From assembly GCA_963665705.1 (NCBI GenBank), contig OY762448.1:2604001-2668000 (forward strand): a stretch of 64,000 nt of DNA, given 5' to 3'. Source of the stretch: Saccharicrinis sp963665705 (GTDB taxonomy: Bacteria; Bacteroidota; Bacteroidia; Bacteroidales; Marinilabiliaceae). The position numbers were made by a program, and so were the translations under genes. Within the stretch, counting starts at the first letter, position 1. Each line of letters opens with the position of its first letter. Positions 8,592 to 17,148 of this stretch are shown here, one piece after another. The notes beneath the pieces are model-generated. The model was given only the letters and a program-made list of their open reading frames with translations, did no database searches and was not told the origin of the DNA.

Positions 8592-9230
8592 CTGGGTAAG
8601 TTTGTTAAAGGATTAAACGGAGGTTTTTCAGGAAAAGTAGGAAGTACTGTAGGTAGCAAATGGAAAGGTATCAATTATATGAAATCACTTCCTGATATCA
8701 GAAATAAAAAAGCGTCAGAAAAGCAAGTTATGCAAAGAGCTAGATTTTCATTTGCAGCCAGATTTTTACAACCATTGTATCCGGTTTTTAAACAAGGTTT
8801 AAAATCGCAAAGTGTAAATCAGTCGCCACAAAATGCGGCGTTCTCAGAATTTTTAAATTATGCATTAATAGGTGAATATCCTGATTATGGTGTTGATTAC
8901 CAAAACCTGGTTCTTGCCAAAGGAAGTATTCAGGTAACAGATAATCCGGCTGTATCCATAGTTGATGAAAGTATAGTGTTCACCTGGTCTGATAATCCCA
9001 ATGCATTAAAATATGTTGGAACAATGCAGGCTCTATTGGTTGGTATTGCAGAAGGTAGTTATCCCTCCTACTCTATTGATGAGTTTACAAGAGCCGAAGG
9101 ACAAGGGAGCTTATATATGCCTAATGCACCATCAGGAACGCCAATACATTGCTACTTAGGTTTTGCTTCATCAGGAAAAACAGGAACAGCCAGCAATAGT
9201 GTATATTTAGGTACAGTATTGGTTCCGTAG
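8592..9230 (+). CDS. DUF6266 family protein, non-ATG start (CTG) or decayed start
   Basis: I recognise the DUF6266 family of Bacteroidota, function unknown. The conserved N-terminus (GGFSGKVGSTVGSKWKGINYM followed by KSLPD) is encoded upstream of the first ATG at 8679, so the coding frame must begin earlier. The frame is open back to a TAA at 8583, and CTG at 8592 lies exactly where the family Met precedes GKFVKGLNGG, giving 212 residues. Either CTG (or ATA 8586) is used as start, or the start codon has mutated and the gene is dying. The rest is intact: QRARFSFAARFLQPLYPVFKQG, then a beta-rich C-terminus. A strong terminator follows. The gene is isolated in an AT-rich accessory stretch with GC-rich repeats upstream. 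Confidence 0.7.
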   Translation: MGKFVKGLNGGFSGKVGSTVGSKWKGINYMKSLPDIRNKKASEKQVMQRARFSFAARFLQPLYPVFKQGLKSQSVNQSPQNAAFSEFLNYALIGEYPDYGVDYQNLVLAKGSIQVTDNPAVSIVDESIVFTWSDNPNALKYVGTMQALLVGIAEGSYPSYSIDEFTRAEGQGSLYMPNAPSGTPIHCYLGFASSGKTGTASNSVYLGTVLVP

Positions 9231-9272
9231 AGAGCTACAATGCTTATGGTTAATATATTGATTTGTAATCAC

Positions 9273-9308
9273 AATCCTCTTTGCTTTATGCAGGGAGGAT
9301 TTTTTTTT
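9273..9308 (+). terminator. Intrinsic terminator after the DUF6266 gene
   Basis: AATCCTC (9273-9279) pairs with GAGGATT (9295-9301), with an inner TGC/GCA pairing, followed by a run of eight to nine T. It is about 45 bases past the stop codon, which suggests that the gene is still part of a defined transcript. Confidence 0.75.
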
Positions 9309-9311
9309 GAA

Positions 9312-9835
9312 GATAATTAAGATCTACGCTATCAGGTTGCTACTTCCAATACTCAATAGCCATTGCAAGAGCTGTCTTCCTAAGATTGTGCACGATTTCA
9401 ATGCTTTCTTAAATAACAGAATTGATTAGAGATTAGTCATTTAAACTATCCAATTACTTTTAAACCACAAGATATAATTAAACTACAAGATACAATCTTG
9501 AGGTAAGTTGGGCTTTCTGCCTTGTAAAAGTATGAGTTGATTAAATATTTGTGATATAATAATAGGCTGAAGGCCTGGTGTATAATAGCTAGAAGTAACG
9601 CCTCCAAAGGGTTACTACATATAAATTAAGGCTGTAAATCTGAAACTACTATTAAATGATAAAAGTATTATAATCCAGTTCTTAAACATAAATATCACTA
9701 TATCTGGCACTATTATACATACAAATTACTAATTGTAATAACTCACAACTATTTATACTATTTTAACATTCGAACCATATAGTCTGGTATTCTATTTGCA
9801 TATATCAAAGCATTACAAACCAAACACATAAAGTC
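9312..9835. other. Intergenic stretch, nothing recognised
   Basis: About 520 bases of AT-rich sequence. No open frame of useful length, no RNA gene motif and no clear repeat was found. The promoter of the following gene must be in its right-hand part. Confidence 0.5.
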
Positions 9836-11011
9836 ATGTTAACTACTCTTCATAATATTACAGACGGTATTGTCATCAGAAAATCTTTAAAATGGAAAAA
9901 CTGCTTAATAGTTGATGACGAAAAAACGGATTGCAACTCTATTTTTGAAAAAATGCAATCATTGTTGAATAAGTTTTTAAGAAAACTATCTAAAAACATC
10001 AATAAAACTGATGTAGTTTCTCATTGTATCCGGAATGTCTATTCTATAAAATCGCGTTTACAGGAAAATGAATGGCCCTTACCAAGTGCACTATCACAAA
10101 ATGAGAACAAGGTATATTTACATGATTTCAATTTTTACCTGATGTTATGTGGTATATTAACTAAAGCCACTACTCTATTTAAAGGGTATATTTCTGCAAA
10201 AGACCGTTTATCATATGCTCAAACACTACCTGTTATACAAGGCAATTACAGACGAATTATTCAAACCATTCACCTGTTGCCACAAACCTCATGGATACAA
10301 ATTATTCAAATAGAACAACAGAAGAATAAATTTCTTCATTCGTTAGATATGCTGGATCATAAAATTACAGCTCTTGACCCCTCCTCGCCTGCATATTCCT
10401 ATTTATCTGATTATCGAATGTCAATCAATAGTAACCCCAATAATTTACAGCAAGAAAAGCATATCGTTAAAACACTTCGTAATATGATACAAATAGTTGA
10501 TGAATATCAAAATGGTGAATCATATATGATGATCAGCGAATTGATGCTCGAAGGATTTAAATTGGGATGGTTTCATAAAGAATCCAAAAACGTACTTTTT
10601 AAACATTATAGAGAAAATAGCCTTAATAATTCTCGTATTGCTAAAGAGATAAGAAACTTAAGATCGGTACAAAAGAAATGTAAAAAGCTATTATCGCAAA
10701 AAGTTATACATAACGAAAGGATTACCAATTATATTAATGAGATGATTCTACAACTTTTGCAACTTCAAAAAGATGACAAGGATACCAATGAATATATTGA
10801 ATGGACTCACAGTCCCAAAGAATTTGTAAAGATAATACACAAACTCATAGCAGAAGGTTATATTAACTTTAAAGGAAATACAGATATGCAACCCATTGTG
10901 GAGCACCTGACCAGATTTATAAAAGTCAGAAAGATGAACAACAGCGGAAACCTTACACAGAGCAGTTTACTATCCTATTTTAAAAAAGCAAATTGTGGTG
11001 ATTTGATCTGA
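9836..11011 (+). CDS. Hypothetical protein with weak RteC-like C-terminus
   Basis: A 391-residue, helix-rich, lysine-rich cytoplasmic protein without signal peptide or membrane segments. I do not recognise it firmly. Two points suggest a distant relation to RteC-type proteins of Bacteroidota, which are regulators of conjugative elements. First, the C-terminal part has IEWTHSPKEFVKIIHKLIAEG followed by an aspartate/glycine-rich turn, resembling the WTGSK...L..LIYAL...G segment of RteC. Second, a central segment carries SPAYSYLSDYRM, where RteC has a conserved tyrosine/arginine-rich motif. No other conjugation gene is near. It stands alone after the DUF6266 gene and is convergent with the next gene. 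Confidence 0.4.
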   Translation: MLTTLHNITDGIVIRKSLKWKNCLIVDDEKTDCNSIFEKMQSLLNKFLRKLSKNINKTDVVSHCIRNVYSIKSRLQENEWPLPSALSQNENKVYLHDFNFYLMLCGILTKATTLFKGYISAKDRLSYAQTLPVIQGNYRRIIQTIHLLPQTSWIQIIQIEQQKNKFLHSLDMLDHKITALDPSSPAYSYLSDYRMSINSNPNNLQQEKHIVKTLRNMIQIVDEYQNGESYMMISELMLEGFKLGWFHKESKNVLFKHYRENSLNNSRIAKEIRNLRSVQKKCKKLLSQKVIHNERITNYINEMILQLLQLQKDDKDTNEYIEWTHSPKEFVKIIHKLIAEGYINFKGNTDMQPIVEHLTRFIKVRKMNNSGNLTQSSLLSYFKKANCGDLI

Positions 11012-11060
11012 ATGTAAAATTTCCGGAAGTGTTTATTTAAGGGCTACTTATTCCAAACGT

Positions 11061-11588
11061 TTAATCCTTAATCAGTTTATTAATGCCAAAACAAGAGTAG
11101 TCCTTCTGAGGAAAGGAAACATCAAATATTGTTTCAATTTGATTTTCTGAAAGTTTATTTATTGTCCAGCGTGCTTTTCCTCCTGGAATAAAGTTCTCAA
11201 TCATTTCAGTTTCAAAAACCAAACATGAATCATTAGATAGTGAATCATTTAAAATATACTGATTGAAATATCCTTCGTTATTAAACTGTCTGAAGACCAT
11301 AAGTTTTCTGGAACTGTCATAACTTATAAACCCCTTATCGATATGATGTTCACCTTCGGGATTTTTTTCTGTTGGTTCAAATCTGGATTCATTTTTGACT
11401 TCAATATACTTGCCACCCATTACAAGCTGAAAACTAGATTCTATCTGTGATTTATCATTTCCAAAACCACTTCCCGTACCTGTCCATGATCCAATTAAAA
11501 AGTTTAATCTCTCGTAATGATTTGATTGACCATAAGATAAACTGCAAATAAATATCAATCCTAAAGCTAAAACTACTTCTTTCCTCAT
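11061..11588 (-). CDS. Secreted beta-barrel protein, DUF1579-like
   Basis: A 175-residue secreted protein with signal peptide (MRKEVVLALGLIFICSLSYG, cut before Q). The mature N-terminus has LNFLIGSWTGTGSG, the opening typical of DUF1579 and nitrobindin-like small beta barrels, and the remainder alternates short beta strands (KGFISYDSSRKLMVFRQFNNEG). No enzymatic residues can be assigned. It is the downstream member of a minus-strand run of four small envelope genes (11061-13668). Ligand and role unknown. Confidence 0.5.
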   Translation of the reverse strand: MRKEVVLALGLIFICSLSYGQSNHYERLNFLIGSWTGTGSGFGNDKSQIESSFQLVMGGKYIEVKNESRFEPTEKNPEGEHHIDKGFISYDSSRKLMVFRQFNNEGYFNQYILNDSLSNDSCLVFETEMIENFIPGGKARWTINKLSENQIETIFDVSFPQKDYSCFGINKLIKD

Positions 11589-11651
11589 TATTTCTATAAT
11601 AATTATTTCAATGGCTAATATACTTATTTAAGATTCTGATTATTTTATTTA

Positions 11652-12146
11652 TCAGGACGATTTACCATTTTTAGTACGAATAAAAATCATAGCGATTGCA
11701 ATCGTTATAAGTCCCATAATCAGTGCACCAATTATGCCCTGTATTGCATAATTCTGGTAATTAAAGTTGGCTTCAGCTTCTATAGTAGTACTGTAATACC
11801 CTAATTCTACTGAACGTTTAATTACATTTGGAAAGTATTCAGGGGTGATAACATATGTAGTTATCCATTGTGTTAAAGGACTTAATAAAGCAATAAAAAC
11901 CGTTAGGGTTATACCTGAGACCAAACCTTGTTTATAGGTCATTATTCCCTCGAAAAAACTTTTCTTTTTGTCTTTCAACGCCATCACCATTACTATAATT
12001 GCAGGAATAGCAAAAAGGTTGGTGAGATACATATGATAGTCGATATATTTACCATGTAATCCACTCAGTTTTTCTATTACCATCCAAAGTAATACCACAA
12101 CAGAAAAGATAACAGCCCATTTAATTTCAATTTTTATTTTTTGCAT
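11652..12146 (-). CDS. DUF4199 family membrane protein
   Basis: A 164-residue inner-membrane protein with four predicted helices (about 10-30, 40-57, 75-95 and 135-158). The Bacteroidota-specific DUF4199 pattern is recognisable: an IEKLSGLHGKYIDYHMYLTN segment after helix 1, the SFFEGIMTYKQGLVSG loop before helix 3, and a hydrophobic last helix followed by a short basic tail. Function unknown. It sits between a DUF1579-like gene and an alpha/beta hydrolase on the same strand, with short gaps (63 and 38 bases), so co-transcription is likely. Confidence 0.75.
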   Translation of the reverse strand: MQKIKIEIKWAVIFSVVVLLWMVIEKLSGLHGKYIDYHMYLTNLFAIPAIIVMVMALKDKKKSFFEGIMTYKQGLVSGITLTVFIALLSPLTQWITTYVITPEYFPNVIKRSVELGYYSTTIEAEANFNYQNYAIQGIIGALIMGLITIAIAMIFIRTKNGKSS

Positions 12147-12184
12147 ATTTTGATCGTATAAGAGATAAAATGAATAAAGTTTTA

Positions 12185-13024
12185 CTATTTCTCATTTAAA
12201 AAGTCAATAATAATTCTATTAACCAAATCTGGTTTTGAGCCAAAAACAAAATGAGAAGTATTAGGCAATATGCATAATTGAGAATAAACAATAGCACGAT
12301 TTAACTCTAGTGCATGCTCTGTTTTAACTAAATCTTTATCTCCTTGCATAATAAGCGTTGGAATTTTTATCGATGTAATTTTTGCATCATCAATATTAAT
12401 ATCAACCAACCACATCTTTTTTGTATTTTCAAGATATTCATCTACCTTTTCAGGTTGTGATCTTAATGGTAATTGATTTTTCATCCACCATCCTTTTTCA
12501 TTTTTTGCCCAGGCAATCATGTTGTTTCTCATCCACTCAATATCTTGCTGTTTTATTGCACTAAGTCTTGTATTTGCACTGATAGCAACCAACTTTTTAA
12601 CTTTGTCTGGTCTGTCTGCAGCAAGTATTAATCCTAATATTCCTCCATCACTCCATCCTATAATATATAAACTATCTAATTCCAGTTTGTCTATAAATAG
12701 AGAAATATTGTCTGCCAGAAGTGGATAACTTAAGGAATCAACATGACTGGAACGACCATGTCCGGGACTATCCATGGCTATAACTTTAAAATGCTTTGAA
12801 AGATCTTTAATCGAGTTTTCAAAATTCATTATGGATCCCAATCCTCCATGTATTAATAACAATGGTGTGCCCTGACCATAGGTTTCGTAATATATTTGAT
12901 TGTTATTAACAGTAATAGTTTTTCCGTTTTCAAGATTTGATCCATATTTTACCTTTTCATTGTCCTGAGCATGAATCTGAAATACAGAAAAGGTGATAAG
13001 AAATACTAATAAAGAGTTTTTCAT
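12185..13024 (-). CDS. Secreted alpha/beta hydrolase
   Basis: Alpha/beta-fold hydrolase exported by a signal peptide (MKNSLLVFLITFSVFQIHA). Family landmarks: the oxyanion-loop HGG in LLLIHGGLGS, the MDSPGHGRS strand-turn, the nucleophile elbow GWSDGG (GxSxG), the acid in LIMQGDKDLV and the catalytic histidine in LPNTSHFVFG. 279 residues, normal for a single-domain member. Substrate not deducible; esterase, lipase or lactonase activity are all possible. Confidence 0.82.
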   Translation of the reverse strand: MKNSLLVFLITFSVFQIHAQDNEKVKYGSNLENGKTITVNNNQIYYETYGQGTPLLLIHGGLGSIMNFENSIKDLSKHFKVIAMDSPGHGRSSHVDSLSYPLLADNISLFIDKLELDSLYIIGWSDGGILGLILAADRPDKVKKLVAISANTRLSAIKQQDIEWMRNNMIAWAKNEKGWWMKNQLPLRSQPEKVDEYLENTKKMWLVDINIDDAKITSIKIPTLIMQGDKDLVKTEHALELNRAIVYSQLCILPNTSHFVFGSKPDLVNRIIIDFLNEK

Positions 13025-13098
13025 AGCTTTTATATTTAATAGATTGCAGATTACAGAAAACAGTATTGCTTTGGTTCACTTATTTTATCATATTGAAA

Positions 13099-13668
13099 TT
13101 AATTCTTATTCTTCATAATAATTCCTCCCTCCCAGTGATGATGGGAATTTTGATCTTTTGAACTATTATAGTCATCCGTTTTTCCATTTCCTGTAGCATT
13201 CTCAAATTTGCCAGTCCCACCTAATATTACAAAATCATCTTTCCAATACGAAGTTACATATGTAGGATGATCATCTGTTTTTCCATCTATAACTACACCT
13301 TCCAAACCAATAAACAGCGTATCTTTATCTGAATCAATAAAATAAGAATATGCATTACCATAATGGCCATTATTTGGATTAACACAAAAATCGAAATCCA
13401 CTTTTATATCTCCCATCAGGTCAGATGTACCTTTACAATCTACAATGACACGAACAGGTAAAACAGTATCTGTACAATTAGGAGTTGGTAAGGTATCAGG
13501 ACCAGCATAAATGTAAGTTCCAATAAAATCAGCATTGAAATTTTTTGATATCATTTCTGATTTATGATCAGCGTGTTTTGATTTAGAAGACTGGTTTTGG
13601 CAAGATTCAAAGCCCAGTGTCAGAATTAGTAACAATAGAGAACTTAAAATGTAAATTGGGTTTTTCAT
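13099..13668 (-). CDS. Hypothetical lipoprotein with AOC-barrel-like C-terminus
   Basis: A 189-residue probable lipoprotein (signal ending LILTLGFESC). The linker after the Cys is rich in Ser, Lys and His, and the remainder looks like a small beta barrel. The segment GGTGKFENATGNG resembles the GGTG.F..ATG turn found in allene-oxide-cyclase-like and dirigent-like barrels. A His-rich tail (NSHHHWEGG) could bind metal, but this is speculation. It is the first gene of the minus-strand run toward 11061. Confidence 0.45.
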   Translation of the reverse strand: MKNPIYILSSLLLLILTLGFESCQNQSSKSKHADHKSEMISKNFNADFIGTYIYAGPDTLPTPNCTDTVLPVRVIVDCKGTSDLMGDIKVDFDFCVNPNNGHYGNAYSYFIDSDKDTLFIGLEGVVIDGKTDDHPTYVTSYWKDDFVILGGTGKFENATGNGKTDDYNSSKDQNSHHHWEGGIIMKNKN

Positions 13669-14143
13669 AATACGTTGTGTTTGATTATGTAGTTATACCA
13701 TTCAACAGATAAACAGTATGTAATGCTAGTACTCCTTAAGTTAGTTATATTTTTTAGGATACAGGGAAAATAATATTGAGAAAGTTTTAACCAATTGATA
13801 GAACTACAGCATAATAAAGGTTTAATGCTTGTACATATGCTATAATGAACAACATCAGTATAAAGTTAGAAAATTTAAAAATTTAAAGAAGCTTATAAAT
13901 TATCAATCCATTCTTCAATAAGTTGTATTCCTTCTTCATGAATTAATTCTCTGCCAAAACTTATTAACAAAATCCGTATTTATATTTACCTCATTTTATA
14001 TAAAATATTCCTATATTACTGATAAATTAAAATACAACAGAAGTGTGATTTCAATTGATTTTCATACTTAACACAGATTAAAGTTAAAGAATTACCTTTA
14101 ATAATGTATCTTAAAAATCATATTAATCACTAATTCAAACATA
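13669..14143. other. Intergenic stretch between divergent genes
   Basis: About 475 AT-rich bases carrying the promoters of the lipoprotein gene (minus) and mscS (plus). A 28-codon stop-to-stop frame on the minus strand (13893-13979) ends in LIEEWIDNL and might be the last trace of a decayed gene, but it is too short to name. Confidence 0.4.
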
Positions 14144-14965
14144 ATGGATAATTATCAAAATTTAATTGAAAAGGCATACGAAGTATTATTGATTTATGGC
14201 CCTAAAATAGTACTTGCTATTATTGTTTTATTAATCGGTTTGTGGGTTATTAATCGTTTTACAAAAGTCACGCGAAAGGTAATGACCAAACAAAATGTGA
14301 ACGTTTCATTAATTGGTTTCATATCTAGTTTAACAAACGTTGGCTTAAAAGTACTGTTATTGGTTAGTGTAGCAGGAATGATTGGTATTCAAACAACATC
14401 TTTTATAGCCATATTAGGTGCGGCAGGTTTGGCCATTGGTTTAGCGCTACAAGGTACTTTGGCAAATTTTGCCGGAGGAGTAATGATATTAATTTTTAAA
14501 CCATATAAAGTAGGAGATCTAATTAAAGCACAAGGACATCTAGGCGTTGTAAAGGAAATTCACATTTTTGTTACTATTATGCTATCTCCTGAAAGCAAGA
14601 CTATTATCATACCTAATGGATCAATTTCCAATGGAGATATTACTAATTATACCACAGAAGGTAAAATAAGGGTAGATATGATCTTTGGCATTTCCTACCA
14701 ATCTAATATTAAACAAGCCAAAGATATATTACTTGGTATAATGAATAATCATCCTGATGTATTAAAAGATCCTGCCCCTTTTGTTGGTGTTAGCGAACTA
14801 GCTGATAGTTCTGTAAATTTAGCTGTTAGACCTCATACCGTACCAGGTAATTATTGGAAAGTATATTTCGATATTTATGAACAAGGCAAAATTGCACTTG
14901 ACGAAGGTGGTATTACTATCCCATTCCCTCAAATGGATGTACATTTTGACAAAAACAAGATTTAA
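14144..14965 (+). CDS. mscS: Small-conductance mechanosensitive channel, MscS family
   Basis: Inner-membrane channel that opens under membrane tension to release solutes on osmotic downshift. 273 residues, similar to E. coli MscS (286). Three membrane helices (about 15-40, 62-80, 85-115). The pore helix has the small-residue pattern AILGAAGLAIGLALQGTLANFAGG, followed by the beta domain (FKPYKVGDLIKAQGHLGVVKEI, IIIPNGSISNGDITNYT) and an alpha/beta C-terminus. It stands alone; the 147-bp repeat (copy A) begins about 22 bases after its stop. Confidence 0.92.
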   Translation: MDNYQNLIEKAYEVLLIYGPKIVLAIIVLLIGLWVINRFTKVTRKVMTKQNVNVSLIGFISSLTNVGLKVLLLVSVAGMIGIQTTSFIAILGAAGLAIGLALQGTLANFAGGVMILIFKPYKVGDLIKAQGHLGVVKEIHIFVTIMLSPESKTIIIPNGSISNGDITNYTTEGKIRVDMIFGISYQSNIKQAKDILLGIMNNHPDVLKDPAPFVGVSELADSSVNLAVRPHTVPGNYWKVYFDIYEQGKIALDEGGITIPFPQMDVHFDKNKI

Positions 14966-14987
14966 CCCGGATTATGTATTAGAGGAT

Positions 14988-15134
14988 CGTAATGAGCGTT
15001 GAAAGTACAATAAAACAAGATTTTACTGAAACGAGGCATAGCATCGTACTGGTGAGTTGAAGTGAAGTAACGAAGTGTCTTGTTTTGAAGTAATTTCAAT
15101 GTGTAATAGATTTTCTAATGCATATTGTGGGTTT
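14988..15134. repeat. 147-bp intergenic repeat, copy A
   Basis: An ungapped match to 24519-24665 at a constant offset of 9531 bases. In the central ~127 bases I count about ten differences, so roughly 92% identity there, and a lower match in the first 20 bases. In this copy AAAACAAGA (15012-15020) and TCTTGTTTT (15078-15086) are exact inverted repeats that could close a hairpin of about 75 bases. It is non-coding. The element begins just after the mscS stop codon. Confidence 0.75.
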
Positions 15135-15217
15135 AAGTATTAACTTTGATTATTACATATTATAAATAAATCAAAGTCACTATACAAACTAATTATTCCA
15201 AAGTATCAAGGTTACTA

Positions 15218-15246
15218 CTCCCGTATAAATTGCGGGAGCTTTTTTT
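15218..15246 (+). terminator. Intrinsic terminator between mscS and the kinase gene
   Basis: CTCCCG (15218-15223) pairs with CGGGAG (15233-15238) around a short loop, followed by a seven-base T-run. It is about 250 bases beyond the mscS stop, so it ends either a long mscS 3' end containing repeat copy A or a separate short RNA. The rest of 15135-15545 shows nothing recognisable. Confidence 0.75.
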
Positions 15247-15545
15247 ACGACTCATATGATGAGATTGAATTTTATTTTATTAATGTGACAAGTCATAAAA
15301 CGACGTAGGTTTAATATAGAAAATAATAAACTTAATAAAGTTAGACATATGGTATCCCCCCTCTCATACTTCCTCAGACACAGAGTTTACAAAAATATGT
15401 ATGAAATAGGATCTTGTAAATACTGAATTGTATTATATTATTGCTTATATTATACTTGATTTTTGAGTAAAAGAATATTGAATCCTAAATAATAGAATAC
15501 TTTCCTTAAAAAACTTCCATAGGAAATTTTTTAATTGAATAATAC

Positions 15546-16835
15546 ATGGAACCAGAATATAACATAGAAGAGTTTAATAAATTAAGGGCAGAGGTCAAGT
15601 TACTTCGTAGTCAATTGGATAAAGTAAGAGAATTAAATGTGTATTCTTCGCTTTTACAGGATATCGTTGATAAAAGTCCATACCCGATATGGATCGCTGA
15701 CGAAAAAGGACTTATGCAAAAAGCCAATAAGGCACTATTAGATTCCTTAGGATTAGATAATAAAGATCTCATTAACAAGTATAATGTTTTAGAAGATAAA
15801 AACCTGGAAAAAGAAGGAAACTACGAATGTGTTAGAGATGTATTTACAAAGCTTAAAACCGCCACTTTAATAACATCTTGGGATGGAAAAAATTCAAGAA
15901 TTGAGGAAATTAGAAATGCCCCCAAAGTATGGATCGAAGCTAGTTTTTTTCCTATTATTAATAAGAAGGGTGATCTAACGAATGTTATATGCCAATGGTT
16001 TAATATCACAAAGCAAAAGGAGGCAGAGCTTGAGCTTTCAAAACAAAACCATAAACTTGAAATTATAGTTCATGAGAGAACAAAGGAATTAGAGGAGAAA
16101 AATAAACAACTTGAACTCTCCTCCCAAAATTTAGCTGACATTCAATCTAAGATGACGGAGTCTGATAAAATGGCTTCTTTAGGATTTCTGACAGCTAGTA
16201 TTATTCATGATTTAAACAACCCACTTAATTTTATTTATACAGGATATCAACAATTAATAGAAATACTAAATGAAAAAGGTTCTATCAGTAAAGACGAAGG
16301 CCTTGTATGGTTAGATGCAATAGAAAAAGGTGTAAACAGCAGTATAGGTATTATAAAAAGCATGAATCAGTTTAGCAGAACAAATATAGATCATGATGAA
16401 AGATTGGATATTCATAATGTTCTGGACAATTGTCTTTTAATGCTTCATAGTAAATTAAAATACCATATACAAGTAAACAAGAATTACTGTAAAAACAACA
16501 TTACAGTTCTTGGTAATTCAGGTCAAATTCACCAATTATTTTTAAATATTATAACAAATGCCATTCAGGCAATTAAAGTTAAGGGAGAGATTGATATTGA
16601 AACAAGGTGTATAAAAAAGAATATAACCATTACTTTAAAAGATAACGGATGTGGTATTGAAACTGAAAATCTGGAAAAGATTAAAGATCCATTCTTTACA
16701 ACAAAACCTCCTGGGGAAGGCACTGGTTTAGGATTGTCTATCTCTCAAAAAATTATAACAGAACACAATGGTAAATTAGCTATTAAATCAGAAGTTGGTA
16801 AAGGAACTACAGTAGAAATTACATTACCTAAATAA
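15546..16835 (+). CDS. PAS-domain sensor histidine kinase (orphan)
   Basis: Soluble sensor kinase of 429 residues. N-terminal coiled coil (about 5-30), one PAS domain (about 30-160, DKSPYPIWIADEKGLMQKAN to WFNITKQKEAELE), a second coiled coil (about 160-210), then the phosphoacceptor H-box with His221 in LTASIIHDLNNPLNFI and a HATPase domain with N-box ITNAIQAI, G1 DNGCGI, F-box KIKDPFFTTKPPGEGTG and G2 GLGLSISQKI. All catalytic motifs are intact. No transmembrane segment, so it senses an intracellular signal. No response regulator is adjacent, so its partner is encoded elsewhere. Confidence 0.9.
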   Translation: MEPEYNIEEFNKLRAEVKLLRSQLDKVRELNVYSSLLQDIVDKSPYPIWIADEKGLMQKANKALLDSLGLDNKDLINKYNVLEDKNLEKEGNYECVRDVFTKLKTATLITSWDGKNSRIEEIRNAPKVWIEASFFPIINKKGDLTNVICQWFNITKQKEAELELSKQNHKLEIIVHERTKELEEKNKQLELSSQNLADIQSKMTESDKMASLGFLTASIIHDLNNPLNFIYTGYQQLIEILNEKGSISKDEGLVWLDAIEKGVNSSIGIIKSMNQFSRTNIDHDERLDIHNVLDNCLLMLHSKLKYHIQVNKNYCKNNITVLGNSGQIHQLFLNIITNAIQAIKVKGEIDIETRCIKKNITITLKDNGCGIETENLEKIKDPFFTTKPPGEGTGLGLSISQKIITEHNGKLAIKSEVGKGTTVEITLPK

Positions 16836-17148
16836 TTACAATATAAACTCTTTTTCACTTTCAGAATAAATAGCCATAAAAATGGTAAAAGCTAAAACAC
16901 ATACATATTTCAATTATAGCAATATTGTACCCTGAGTTAATATGATAAGCTTCACTTTGATCAATTATTTTCTATTACATTTCAAACCCATTAATTTCAT
17001 TGGTTAAGAACTAATAATTCTTTTACTATAGGCTTCATCTGTTACTTTTAAGTAAAAACTAATGTTACTGGATTTTATGTATAAATAATGTTATCTTAAA
17101 TAAATAATAGTAGAAGATATTAAAATATTATAACCTAAACAATGGAAT
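16836..17148. other. Intergenic stretch, nothing recognised
   Basis: About 310 AT-rich bases between the kinase gene and the mla operon. It must carry the operon promoter, but no clear -33/-7 pair or hairpin was identified. Confidence 0.4.

Noticed and set aside
13893..13979. 28-codon minus-strand frame ending LIEEWIDNL, resembling the end of a regulator-like protein
   Set aside because: Bounded by stops on both sides and too short to assign; could be a relic but not supportable.
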